From: an uncultured Collinsella sp.
GTDB lineage: Bacteria > Actinomycetota > Coriobacteriia > Coriobacteriales > Coriobacteriaceae
Length of the DNA stretch: 57,751 bases
Assembly: GCA_900550195.1 (NCBI GenBank)
Contig: URRB01000016.1
Span: 1-57,751, forward strand
Reading direction: 5' to 3'
Shown piece after piece: positions 45,778 through 53,889 of this stretch (within the stretch, counting starts at the first letter, position 1; each line of letters opens with the position of its first letter). Position numbers and translations under genes: made by a program. The notes under the pieces were generated by a model. It was not told where the DNA came from. It did no database searches and saw nothing but the letters and a program-made list of their open reading frames with translations.

Positions 45778-48519
45778 TCACTCGTCGAGCAGGAGGTCCG
45801 AGGAGCCGAGGCGCTCTTCTCGCGCCGGGGCGGCGCTCACGCTTATGTAGTCGAAGACATATGCGATCTCGCTTACGGGAACCTCTACGCGATAGCGCGT
45901 CGAGATGCTCGAGAAGCTCTGCCTGAAGGACTCGATGAAATCGGCGCGTTCCTCCTCGAAGCGGTCCTGGCCAACGTAGGTCTCAATGGGGTTTCTGGTA
46001 ACAAGGCGCTCGACGAGACAGCAGAGGTGGACGTAGAGCCCAATGATGGCGTTGCTGCCGATCTTCTCGCCTGTCCTGCGCTGAAGCTCGTGCACGGCGC
46101 TCTCGATCTCATGGAATAGCCGCTCCGGGTCGAGGATGGTGATGGAGCGGATGACGTTCTGCAGCGTCATGTTCGAGAGCAGCTTCTCGTGGAAAGAAGA
46201 GAGCTCGGAAGCGTCAAGCCACCTGCCGAACACGGCATCGACCTTAGAGGCGGACGCCGTCGACATGATGTCCTCGAGGGCGACGAAGGGGACGGAGGCG
46301 ACCCCGGGGTCTCCCGTGCCGATGACGGCGCAGACGCGGTGCTCGGAGAAAACGGCGTCGTTCGACCCGTTCGCGACGAGCTGCTTGAAGGGCCTCGTGA
46401 GCAGGCGCGCGCCTTTGGTGCGCGGGAGGCTCTGCGAGACGAGCTGGCGTATCCTCTCCGCGGCGTCGACCCCGGACTCGGAGCAGAAGACGATGGCGTC
46501 CTCACGGTTGACGCGCTCGATCACCTTGCAGTGCGTCACGCACGCGGCGGTCGCATCGCCAAGAACCTCGGCGATGGACTTGCCGCCGAGCAGCCCGACC
46601 CCGATCTCGAGCGCAAGACCGGTAGAGACGTTGTTCACCACGCCGATAGTGGAGTCGGTAACGTTCTCGAGGGCCTTATAGGCCTCCTCCAAGGAGCCCA
46701 TGTCGACGAGGAACACGACCCCGGTGCAGTAGGAATGGCGGTCGACGAGGCGCTGGAGCGGACCGACGATGTCCTTCAGCTGCTGGTCGTAGGGCATGTC
46801 GACCGCCTCGTACACATGCATGCCGAGCATACGGTTCGCCGCGTCGGCGATGCTCGTCGCCGTTGAGTAGCCGTGGGACAAGATGACGCAGAGCGTTCGA
46901 AGGGCCTTCGCGTCGCGAGACTCCGATGCGACGCACAGCGTCAGAAGCGTCTTCGTGAAGTGATCGAGCGAGATTCCCAGCGCCCCTTCCACGTCTGCGG
47001 CGACCTGATCGGAGACGCTCGAGGCAAACGGTAATTCGGAGGTCACGGCACCGAGGAGATGGGAGATTTGCTCCGCACAGGCAGACTTTCGCTTAGCCAG
47101 GCCGATGCCCGGCCACAACTGCAGGCAAATCTCCTGGGCCAGTAGAAAAGCGACCTTCCTCGAAAGCTCGATGCCATAAGAAGAGCCTGCGTCGGCAAGG
47201 ACCGCGCCCACGATGCGCTCGAAGGCGCGCGACCTCGAGGAGGTAACGCCGCGGCTGAAGATCAAGTGATCCTCAACGCCGCGCACAGCGGAGACAGCTT
47301 GCGAGACGAGCTCGGAGACAGAGAGCTCCCCGGCGCAGAATCGCTCATCGAGAGAGCGCAGGGCATCGAGCGCCTGCTCGACCGGCCCTGTGCTCTCGGC
47401 GGCATCCAGGGACGCGTCGATCAGAACGCCATCATCGGGCTGTTGATCGATCTGCGCGGAGGAGAGGAGCCCGCTGGGAAGAAGATACGGGCGAACGACG
47501 ACGTAGTCGCCCTCGCGATTGAGGAACGCTTTGGCGCAGCAGTTCGTCGCGCAGGCGCGCAAGCCGGCGATGTTATCGGAAAAGTCCGCGTTCACGAGGC
47601 AACGGTATGCGCCGCGGCTAATCTTCACATCAGAACCGATTCGGCACCCCTCGCTGCGCAGGAAGCTCAAGATGAGATCCCCGCGCTCCTCGGGGGTCCG
47701 CTCCTTGAGTGAGGGGACGCGGGCACAGATGGGCATTTTGCTGTAGGCCGAGGAAACCTTCAGGTCATCGGCGGAAAGCGTCGTCGAAAGAACGAGGCGA
47801 GCGCGCGGCGCATCCTGGGAGGCATCGAGCCCGAGGGCCGTCGCAAGGCAGTGCTCCATCGCAGAGGGAGAGAGTGCCTCGATGCCGTTGACAAAAACCA
47901 CACCCCCGCGCGATTTCGCGATCGACTCGTCAAGAAGCCCGTTGAACGAGGCGGCGTCCGGGACCCCGGCGCAGTCGATGCGCACATAGGAGGAGTCGCG
48001 GGGCAGCAAGCCCTGGTTCTTGCCGTACTCGTACACAAGACGAGAAAGGAAAGACTTGCCGACACCCACGCCGCCGCTCAAGAGGATGGGCAGGCCGAAC
48101 GGAGGGTACTGAACCGCAGCCTTGCACTGCTCGACAACGGAGCTGAGGCTCAGGTCAAAGCCCACGGCACGCGCGAAGTCACGGTGATCGGCGATTCCCG
48201 TCGCCTGGATGAGGTCGGCGAGCGAGGCGTACTCGCTTGCAGAGAGCTTTACCTGAAAACGCTTCTGGAACGCGCGGCGATGAAAATAACGGACAGGCCT
48301 GCCCGCCACCTTAACCACAAGGCCGGCGCGAACAAGGTCGTTGAGGTACTGGCTCGCCAGACTCCTGGAGATGATGAGCGTCTCGGCGATGTCGGAGGTG
48401 GACAGACGGGCAAGGTCGTCGAGCGAGACGGCAGAGGTGAGGGCCTCGAGATGCTCGAGAATCCTGTCCCTCATGTCGACGGGCTTCTTTGCCAAGCTGT
48501 CCTGTGCGGTCTTGTCCAT
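45778..48519 (-). CDS. LevR-like PRD/EIIA regulator with a degenerate AAA domain
   Basis: A 913-residue regulator. A winged helix at residues 15-80 precedes an AAA domain with Walker A GGVGVGKSFL at about 155. Next is an EIIA(Man)-like domain with His in VILSHGYSTATS, then an EIIB-like part (IVFCSESGVDAAERIRQL), and PRD-like helices at the middle and C terminus. In LevR/ManR proteins the AAA domain activates sigma-54 through GAFTGA. Here that loop is missing, and Walker B reads VVFVNGIEAL instead of the usual FLDEIH. It therefore probably does not drive sigma-54. It leads the PTS operon and should sense PTS phosphorylation. Confidence 0.85.
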   Translation of the reverse strand: MDKTAQDSLAKKPVDMRDRILEHLEALTSAVSLDDLARLSTSDIAETLIISRSLASQYLNDLVRAGLVVKVAGRPVRYFHRRAFQKRFQVKLSASEYASLADLIQATGIADHRDFARAVGFDLSLSSVVEQCKAAVQYPPFGLPILLSGGVGVGKSFLSRLVYEYGKNQGLLPRDSSYVRIDCAGVPDAASFNGLLDESIAKSRGGVVFVNGIEALSPSAMEHCLATALGLDASQDAPRARLVLSTTLSADDLKVSSAYSKMPICARVPSLKERTPEERGDLILSFLRSEGCRIGSDVKISRGAYRCLVNADFSDNIAGLRACATNCCAKAFLNREGDYVVVRPYLLPSGLLSSAQIDQQPDDGVLIDASLDAAESTGPVEQALDALRSLDERFCAGELSVSELVSQAVSAVRGVEDHLIFSRGVTSSRSRAFERIVGAVLADAGSSYGIELSRKVAFLLAQEICLQLWPGIGLAKRKSACAEQISHLLGAVTSELPFASSVSDQVAADVEGALGISLDHFTKTLLTLCVASESRDAKALRTLCVILSHGYSTATSIADAANRMLGMHVYEAVDMPYDQQLKDIVGPLQRLVDRHSYCTGVVFLVDMGSLEEAYKALENVTDSTIGVVNNVSTGLALEIGVGLLGGKSIAEVLGDATAACVTHCKVIERVNREDAIVFCSESGVDAAERIRQLVSQSLPRTKGARLLTRPFKQLVANGSNDAVFSEHRVCAVIGTGDPGVASVPFVALEDIMSTASASKVDAVFGRWLDASELSSFHEKLLSNMTLQNVIRSITILDPERLFHEIESAVHELQRRTGEKIGSNAIIGLYVHLCCLVERLVTRNPIETYVGQDRFEEERADFIESFRQSFSSISTRYRVEVPVSEIAYVFDYISVSAAPAREERLGSSDLLLDE

Positions 48520-48529
48520 GACTTCTTAC

Positions 48530-48545
48530 CTCCTTGTACAAGGAG
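48530..48545 (-). promoter_or_regulatory. 16-bp palindrome covering the regulator ribosome site
   Basis: CTCCTTGTACAAGGAG, perfect, with the AAGGAGG of the LevR-like gene in its right half. This would mask the ribosome site if folded, or serve as an operator for self-control. Confidence 0.6.
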
Positions 48546-48639
48546 TATAAGGGGAACACAGAGAACGGAAGGGGGCGCGTGGGGGGAATCAACAGCCCCG
48601 AGGAGAAGTTCACCACTTGAGGGGCAGAAAACAACGGTC

Positions 48640-49005
48640 ATTGAACATTCAGGGCCGACGCTCAACACTTCGGCTCGACACTTCGCTTTGGAAAGGGCCC
48701 TGCACGATGGTGCAGCCCTCCATCTCGCAGCACAGGTCGCCGAAGGTCGCGAGGATGCGCTCCTTCTGTTCCGCGGGCGAGACGACTCGGTGGGCAAGGT
48801 CCTCTCAAAAGGGGTCGTCCGACGCCGCAAGACCTCGATGACCGACTACCGCCTCGAGCAAGTGGCGGATTACCTCTGTACTATCGAACTTGCCTTGGTC
48901 AAGTACGAGGCCAAGGAGGACGGTGAGACGTACAACAAGTTCTTCGGAGGTATAGGCTCTTTCAAAAGGAACTGGTTCAAGCAAGCCCGCAGCAAGCGGA
49001 TATAG
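48640..49005. pseudogene. coding remnants of unknown genes
   Basis: Two stretches show strong coding base use but no intact gene. On the minus strand 48650-48805 reads DLAHRVVSPAEQKERILATF and EMEGCTIVQGPFQSEV to a stop, with an in-frame stop just upstream. On the plus strand 48838-49005 reads MTDYRLEQVADYLCTIEL and YNKFFGGIGSFKRNWFKQA to a stop without a good ribosome site. Neither is recognised. The rest of the gap 48546-49246 shows nothing else. Confidence 0.4.
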
Positions 49006-49246
49006 GTGGTTCCGCAGTCTCGCAGGGAGCGGTCGTCTCTCCTCCGGCCAGGGCCCCAAGCGACACGCTTCGAGCAGCGATAGCGAAACGCAAGCAACGG
49101 CGTCGCGGGCGCCTCGTGCGCCATAGTGTCCATGTGGTCATCTCCTATCGTCTCAGCGTGGTGCTGAAGATTCTAGGCGCTGGCCACACCCCTTTTCCGG
49201 GGCGCCAACACCAACGTTTAGCACACAAGGAGTTTGACGAGATGGC

Positions 49247-49831
49247 TCAGCGAGCATTGAATCTATCCGCCCATGCAGCCACGTCGAATAACTCCAGATT
49301 GGGGTAACTGACCGTTTCGCCCGTTTCTTTAAGACAGGCCTCCGCGGCGTTGCACAGCGAGCTCGCGAGCGACGCCGCATCAACGCGGAACGTCACGCTC
49401 TTAGTCGCACGCATCCCGCTCTTGGGCGACGGCCAGGAAGAGCAGAGGGCGTTGCACCCGTGGAGGACAAGCTCGAACTTGTAGTCATAGTCGAAGCTCT
49501 CGTCTTTCTCGGGAGCATCGACCGACACATCGTAGTCGCCTGAATGCAACAGGGAGCACCGGAGCTTCCAGCACATCTTCCCATTAAAGATTTGACCTGG
49601 AATCGTTTCACCTTCGTTCGAGGGGTCTCCCGAAAACAGGAAGTCGTTTGCCGCCCAGTCATCAAACCACTTCACATACTGCCGCCCCGCCGCTCTCTTC
49701 CCGTTATGAAGGACGAGATTGGGATAAAGAAGCTGCCCCATGGCGTCGGGAATGGTAAGGGAAGACATAAGGGCATGGATAAGGCAGTCTTTCTCAACCG
49801 CATTTCTAATCGATTCGACGAGTAGCTTCAT
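49247..49831 (-). CDS. HEPN-like domain protein, possible RNase
   Basis: A 194-residue protein, not matched to a named family. It is helical. Residues 91-96 (RCSLLH, in MCWKLRCSLLHSGDYD) fit the RX4H motif of HEPN ribonucleases, and they follow a helix as in HEPN proteins. Upstream are GRQYVKWFDDWA and NDFLFSGDPSN; downstream are ELVLHGCNALCSSW and a helical tail. ATG at 49831 follows GAGG and lies 28 bases after the stop of a DUF4365-type gene on the same strand, so both are probably expressed together. An RNase or toxin role is inferred from the motif and partner. Confidence 0.7.
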   Translation of the reverse strand: MKLLVESIRNAVEKDCLIHALMSSLTIPDAMGQLLYPNLVLHNGKRAAGRQYVKWFDDWAANDFLFSGDPSNEGETIPGQIFNGKMCWKLRCSLLHSGDYDVSVDAPEKDESFDYDYKFELVLHGCNALCSSWPSPKSGMRATKSVTFRVDAASLASSLCNAAEACLKETGETVSYPNLELFDVAAWADRFNAR

Positions 49832-49859
49832 TTCGATGCCTCAAAAAGTCTATGCGGTC

Positions 49860-51608
49860 TTATGCGAAGAAACGGCCGATCGGCCATGAGCCGAGCGTCG
49901 TTCGTGCCTCTTCGTCAAGTGACGCTCTGAGCGCAGAGGCCATGTCCGAGTCTCCGCGCAAGGCTGCTGCGCATGCTTTCGACAGCGCACTATCTGAATT
50001 CAGCTGGATTGCCATTAACTCAGATTTCTCCTCGCTAGTAAGATCTCGCTTTCGAGCGGCAATTTGATATCGATTTATCAGGGTTGCCTCTCGATCCGCA
50101 AAAGCTTCCAGGGCGTCTACGGTCATCTCGCAGCATTTCAGCAACTCTTCCTGACAGCACGCATCTTGATCGTAGGCTGATAGCATTTCAAGCATCTTGT
50201 CGTTGACGTAGGCAGAGCTAACTTCGGTGACTGGATACTGCTTCAACGTAGCGGCAAACACCTCGGCATCGATATTGGCAAGCCTCATATAGTCCTGCAT
50301 CGTTTGGACGAACAGAGGCGCGACGACTACGGGGGCATCCCCCTCGCCCCGGAAGAACACCGAGACCGTCAGGTCATCCAGTCGAAGCCCATCGACCATT
50401 CGGTACATATCTTCAGATACTTGGTAAAACACGAGCTTAATCGGATGGTTCCCCAGATTGATATATCCGAATCCGTTTTGTCGATCCTTGTAGTGGAGGG
50501 GTGCGTTCTCAACCAATCCCTTGTAAATTGTCTCGATGTTTCTTAAATCCTGAGTGGTCAACGCACTGATGTCGAGCTCTGGCTTGTAATGAAGAGCGTC
50601 GACAACCCGCTTGATAATCTCCAGCGACTGCAATCGACTCTCAAGGGCGTCGAGGTCGCCTCCGCTCAACTTGCACCCGCGAGCAAAGCCGCTTCCGTCT
50701 ATGGAAAGCGTACCGGTTTGCATCAATGCGCGCATGAGGGCCAACTCTTCCATGCGCTCGACAAGAGTTCCGGTCTCGCTGAGGGTGATTGTGTTGGTGG
50801 AGAGGCATATGTCGAAACCCCTGAAGAAAACGTGCTCGCCATTCTCATTTTCTCCGGCCATGACCACCGCATTTAGGGAAACATCACCAGAGCTGACGTC
50901 ATGCCGAGATCCAATCGCGACGCCAACTATGTTTTCAAGCTTATTCAAGGGATACAGCTCTCCCCAGGGGCTCTTCCCGTAGATATACAGCCCGTTCCTG
51001 TATGGAGCCAAGCTTGCGGGCGACTCGCCCTCGAGCAGCTCGATTCCAAACTCGCACTCATCAAAGCAAAGGCCGGCGTCCTTAAATTCCTCGATTGTCT
51101 TGGGGGCGATGCCAGCGACTGCTCGCTGCTTTGCTCTGTCCTTGACCGCCCTTCTGACAAGCCGCGTCAATTCCGCCGCGTCTGATGGAAGCCGGTCGAA
51201 ACGCAAAGAGATGCGCTCTTGTTGCTCCGGAATATCGGCCAGAATCTTCTTTAGGTCATAGGGAAGCAAAAGTCTGTAGAAAACCTCCGCTGAACGAGCC
51301 TCGCTCCCACAGTAGACGTAAAAATAGATGCAGCCTCCAGCAATGTTGAGATAGTGCTTGAGGTCTAAAACTCGAACTTGCCGCTTAGGTCGGTCCGATT
51401 TTCTTTTCGAAGTGGTCCCCTTGACCTGAAGCGGCAACTGGCCTTCAACGGTCTCAATCGTGAAGGAAGAAGACGAGTAGACTTGCAGGTGCCCGTCGGT
51501 GCATTCGGTCTTGTCGTTCTCATCTATATACGCATAGACGCAAGCGACATCGCCGAAAGCCTGCTTGACAGCATTGACCGCGTTCTGCTCGATTTTGCGA
51601 TTGTCCAA
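49860..51608 (-). CDS. DUF4365 protein, PD-(D/E)XK nuclease-like N terminus
   Basis: A 582-residue protein. Residues 1-150 have DUF4365 features: an N-terminal helix (KIEQNAVNAVKQAFGD), Asp38 in TDGHLQVY, then Gln61 and Lys63 in LPLQVKGTTSKRK, and YLNIAGGCIYFYVYCG with a FYRLLLPYDL strand. D...QxK is a common variant of the PD-(D/E)XK nuclease site. Residues 190-400 are beta-rich (GLYIYGKSPWGELYPL), and the rest is helical with a coiled-coil-like end. The TTG start at 51608 follows AAGGAG. Beside the HEPN-like gene it forms a plausible nuclease/RNase defence pair. Confidence 0.75.
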   Translation of the reverse strand: MDNRKIEQNAVNAVKQAFGDVACVYAYIDENDKTECTDGHLQVYSSSSFTIETVEGQLPLQVKGTTSKRKSDRPKRQVRVLDLKHYLNIAGGCIYFYVYCGSEARSAEVFYRLLLPYDLKKILADIPEQQERISLRFDRLPSDAAELTRLVRRAVKDRAKQRAVAGIAPKTIEEFKDAGLCFDECEFGIELLEGESPASLAPYRNGLYIYGKSPWGELYPLNKLENIVGVAIGSRHDVSSGDVSLNAVVMAGENENGEHVFFRGFDICLSTNTITLSETGTLVERMEELALMRALMQTGTLSIDGSGFARGCKLSGGDLDALESRLQSLEIIKRVVDALHYKPELDISALTTQDLRNIETIYKGLVENAPLHYKDRQNGFGYINLGNHPIKLVFYQVSEDMYRMVDGLRLDDLTVSVFFRGEGDAPVVVAPLFVQTMQDYMRLANIDAEVFAATLKQYPVTEVSSAYVNDKMLEMLSAYDQDACCQEELLKCCEMTVDALEAFADREATLINRYQIAARKRDLTSEEKSELMAIQLNSDSALSKACAAALRGDSDMASALRASLDEEARTTLGSWPIGRFFA

Positions 51609-51697
51609 GCTTCTCCTTACTGTTTTAGATCGTCAGCAAACCGATGTCAGGCATGTTTCTCACTTGACCTAACTGCCTCGCGATGAATCGCATGGCC

Positions 51698-52963
51698 CTA
51701 GAGGAAAAAGTCCCTCGCGCTCACGATGCGGATGCCGTCGATATCCGTGTCGTAGGAACCCTGCCTCACGACCACGATCTTCTCGTGGTTGTCTCGTATC
51801 GACTTCAGAGGGGCGATCTCTCGCTCCCTGGTCTCACTTGCGAACATCTCGTCAGTCGCCTGCACGTAGAGCACGCGCCCGTCCTTCGTCGCAACGAAGT
51901 CGACTTCCTTGCCATAGAGCTTGCCCACATGCACGCTCCATCCTTCGTAGAGCAGCTGGAGATACACGGCGTTCTCGAACAGGCGGCCAGTATCCGTGAC
52001 CCTATAGCCGGCCATCCAGGTCCTGAAGCCGGTGTCGGCGATGTACTCCTTTGGGTTCGTCTTGAGGAGCGCCTTGCCGTGCAAATCGTAACGCGTGGCA
52101 CGATAGAACAGGAAGGCCTCCTCAAGCGCACCCACATACGAGGAAACGGTCTTGTTCGTGGTCTTCGGCCCCGCAGAAGTTAACGCGCCGGCGATTCGAC
52201 TCGACGAGCACTCGTTGCCGATGTTGTCCGCCAGGAATTCGGCCACATGGCGCAGCAGGGAAGGGTCAGTCACCGCACTTTTGCCCTTCCCGCGCTCACG
52301 GTTGACAATATCACGCACGGCGATGGCTTCGTAGACGCCGGACATGTACGCCGAGTGCTGCGCCTGGGTCGTCGAGAGGGATGCGATGGCTGGCATGCCC
52401 CCGTACTCAAGGTAACGAGTAAGCATGTCGTCGAAGAGAACGGGATCCCCCTCGGGAGCGAGAGCCACCGAAGTTCCCGATACGAACTCGATTCCGCAGA
52501 AGTCGGCGAACTCGGAGAAGGACAGGGGCAGCATCTTTACCTCTACGTAGCGCCCGGAGAGATAGGTGGCCAGCTCGCTCGAGAGAAGATACGCATTCGA
52601 GCCCGTGAGGTAGATGTCGCAATCGAAGTCGACCCTCATTGCGTTGACCGCATCCTGCCAGCCATCGATTCTCTGGGGCTCGTCTATGAAAACGTAGGTG
52701 CGACCCTTGTCCGACAGGCGCCCGCGAACGTAATCATAAAGCTGGTCCTCCGTCTTGATGCCCGTACCCTTGCTTTCCAGGTTGACGCTCACAAAGCCGC
52801 GGCCAGCGACTCCTTCAGACTCGATGGCCATCCTAATTAGATCGAGAAGGCTCGACTTGCCGCACCTGCGCACGCCCGTGATCACCTTGATGAGGTCGGC
52901 GTCACGGAAGAGCATCGCCTCCTCGAGGTATCTATCGCGGTTCCTGAGTCTGCCACCCTTCAA
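51698..52963 (-). CDS. AAA_14/DUF4143 ATPase
   Basis: A 421-residue standalone ATPase: Walker A TGVRRCGKSSLLDLI, Walker B RTYVFIDEPQRID, and sensor IYLTGSNAYLLSSELA followed by YLSGRYVEVKMLPLSFSEF. The DUF4143 C terminus has a winged helix and the nuclease-like segment GRLFENAVYLQLL, then VDFVATKDGRVLYVQ. A TTG start at 52963 follows AGGAG. It precedes the DUF4365 gene by 89 bases on the same strand. Function is unknown; such proteins are frequent in islands. Confidence 0.88.
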   Translation of the reverse strand: MKGGRLRNRDRYLEEAMLFRDADLIKVITGVRRCGKSSLLDLIRMAIESEGVAGRGFVSVNLESKGTGIKTEDQLYDYVRGRLSDKGRTYVFIDEPQRIDGWQDAVNAMRVDFDCDIYLTGSNAYLLSSELATYLSGRYVEVKMLPLSFSEFADFCGIEFVSGTSVALAPEGDPVLFDDMLTRYLEYGGMPAIASLSTTQAQHSAYMSGVYEAIAVRDIVNRERGKGKSAVTDPSLLRHVAEFLADNIGNECSSSRIAGALTSAGPKTTNKTVSSYVGALEEAFLFYRATRYDLHGKALLKTNPKEYIADTGFRTWMAGYRVTDTGRLFENAVYLQLLYEGWSVHVGKLYGKEVDFVATKDGRVLYVQATDEMFASETREREIAPLKSIRDNHEKIVVVRQGSYDTDIDGIRIVSARDFFL

Positions 52964-52969
52964 AAGCTG

Positions 52970-53004
52970 CTCCTAAAACTCGAATCTGGTTACACTTTTA
53001 GGAG
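52970..53004 (-). promoter_or_regulatory. inverted repeat at the AAA_14 ribosome site
   Basis: CTCCTAAAA and TTTTAGGAG are separated by 17 bases, and the left arm includes AGGAG of the ATPase gene on the minus strand. The same arrangement, a dyad over the ribosome site, is seen at 29541-29645. Confidence 0.6.
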
Positions 53005-53164
53005 TATCGTAACTCCACGCCACAAGATGAGCAAAGAGCGCACCTCGAGACGGATCGACCAAGGGGATTACGCACCTGCCGGGAGGCAGGGCAGCTTGCT
53101 CGATCGACGCGGACTACCAATTGATAAACCCCAAAAGCCGGACCGCACGGCGGCGCTCGTTTCG

Positions 53165-53353
53165 CTAAATCGGCTTGATGGGATGGCGAATCACGGCCTT
53201 GAGCTTCTCCGGCGCGTACTTGCGCGGGTCGGAGAGGTAAATCTCGTGACAGAGGCGGGATTCGGAGAAGTCGGGCGCATATCCCCGTTCCGCCGCAAAT
53301 GCACGCATGGCGCCTATGATCGTCCGCTCGTCATCGTAAGGCCCGTATAGCAA
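53165..53353 (-). pseudogene. C-terminal fragment of a GyrI-like domain protein
   Basis: Sixty-two codons read YGPYDDERTIIGAMRAFAA, then HEIYLSDPRKYAPEKLKAVI. This is the usual end of GyrI-like small-molecule-binding proteins. The first two thirds are missing, cut at about 53353 beside an attachment core, so an integration or deletion is the likely cause. Confidence 0.7.
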
Positions 53354-53386
53354 TGGGCGCGGATTCGGAAGATGCCGCGCCCATTG
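53351..53386. terminator. 12-bp inverted repeat left of core copy 2
   Basis: CAATGGGCGCGG pairs perfectly with CCGCGCCCATTG around 12 bases and lies 21 bases left of the dyad that adjoins the att core. Confidence 0.6.
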
Positions 53387-53407
53387 GCAAACACTATAGC
53401 ATAGAAT

Positions 53408-53438
53408 CGAACGTCTGTTCTATTCCCACTCGATGGCT
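53408..53438. other. guaA-type attachment core, copy 2, with GAAC-N4-GTTC dyad
   Basis: CGAACGTCTGTTC at 53408-53420 runs directly into CTATTCCCACTCGATGGCT. On the minus strand the core encodes EAIEWE-stop. The dyad also resembles a LexA box or an integrase core-binding pair. Confidence 0.7.
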
Positions 53439-53889
53439 TCGGTTCTGTCGTCCCGTCATTCCAGTTGCACCCAGTTTTCGGCATCGACACGGAACGCGTG
53501 CCGCCGAATGACGCGATGTCGCGTTTCGTCGGCTTCGTGGACAAAAGTTGGGACAACCTCAAAAACTTTTTTTCAAACTCAGGGCATTGAGTTTTTGTTT
53601 TTGTCCCAAAGGAGCTTCCGGCCGTGATTCGGGTACCCGATTGGGCGGAATCGCCCGTTTCTGAAACTCAACCGCAGCATCACGCGCAAGCCACTCGCAA
53701 CAACTGCAAATGATTGGTCGCGGGCGGCTTCCAACGCGATTCCAAAGCCGCAGGTCAGGCGACTGCGCTGCTGACAGGGAAAGGGAGTCGTATCAGGCGG
53801 CTTGCCCATGAGTCGACGATGAGGCCTCCATCGAATGTCGAGAACATGCTGGTAAAATAGGCAATGCTTTTTATGACAGGAGACCGAGC
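53439..53889. other. gap of 451 bases without a clear gene
   Basis: No frame here has good coding base use and a ribosome site. A short hairpin (CAAACTCAGGGCATTGAG at 53575) is followed by T-rich sequence and may be a terminator. The end of the gap carries CAGGAG before the Abi_2 start. Confidence 0.5.

Noticed and set aside
41967..46119. Long plus-strand frames (519 and 565 codons) over the sugar operon
   Set aside because: They are antisense to clear GH172 and PTS genes and rich in Glu, Asp, Val and Gly with no domain pattern.
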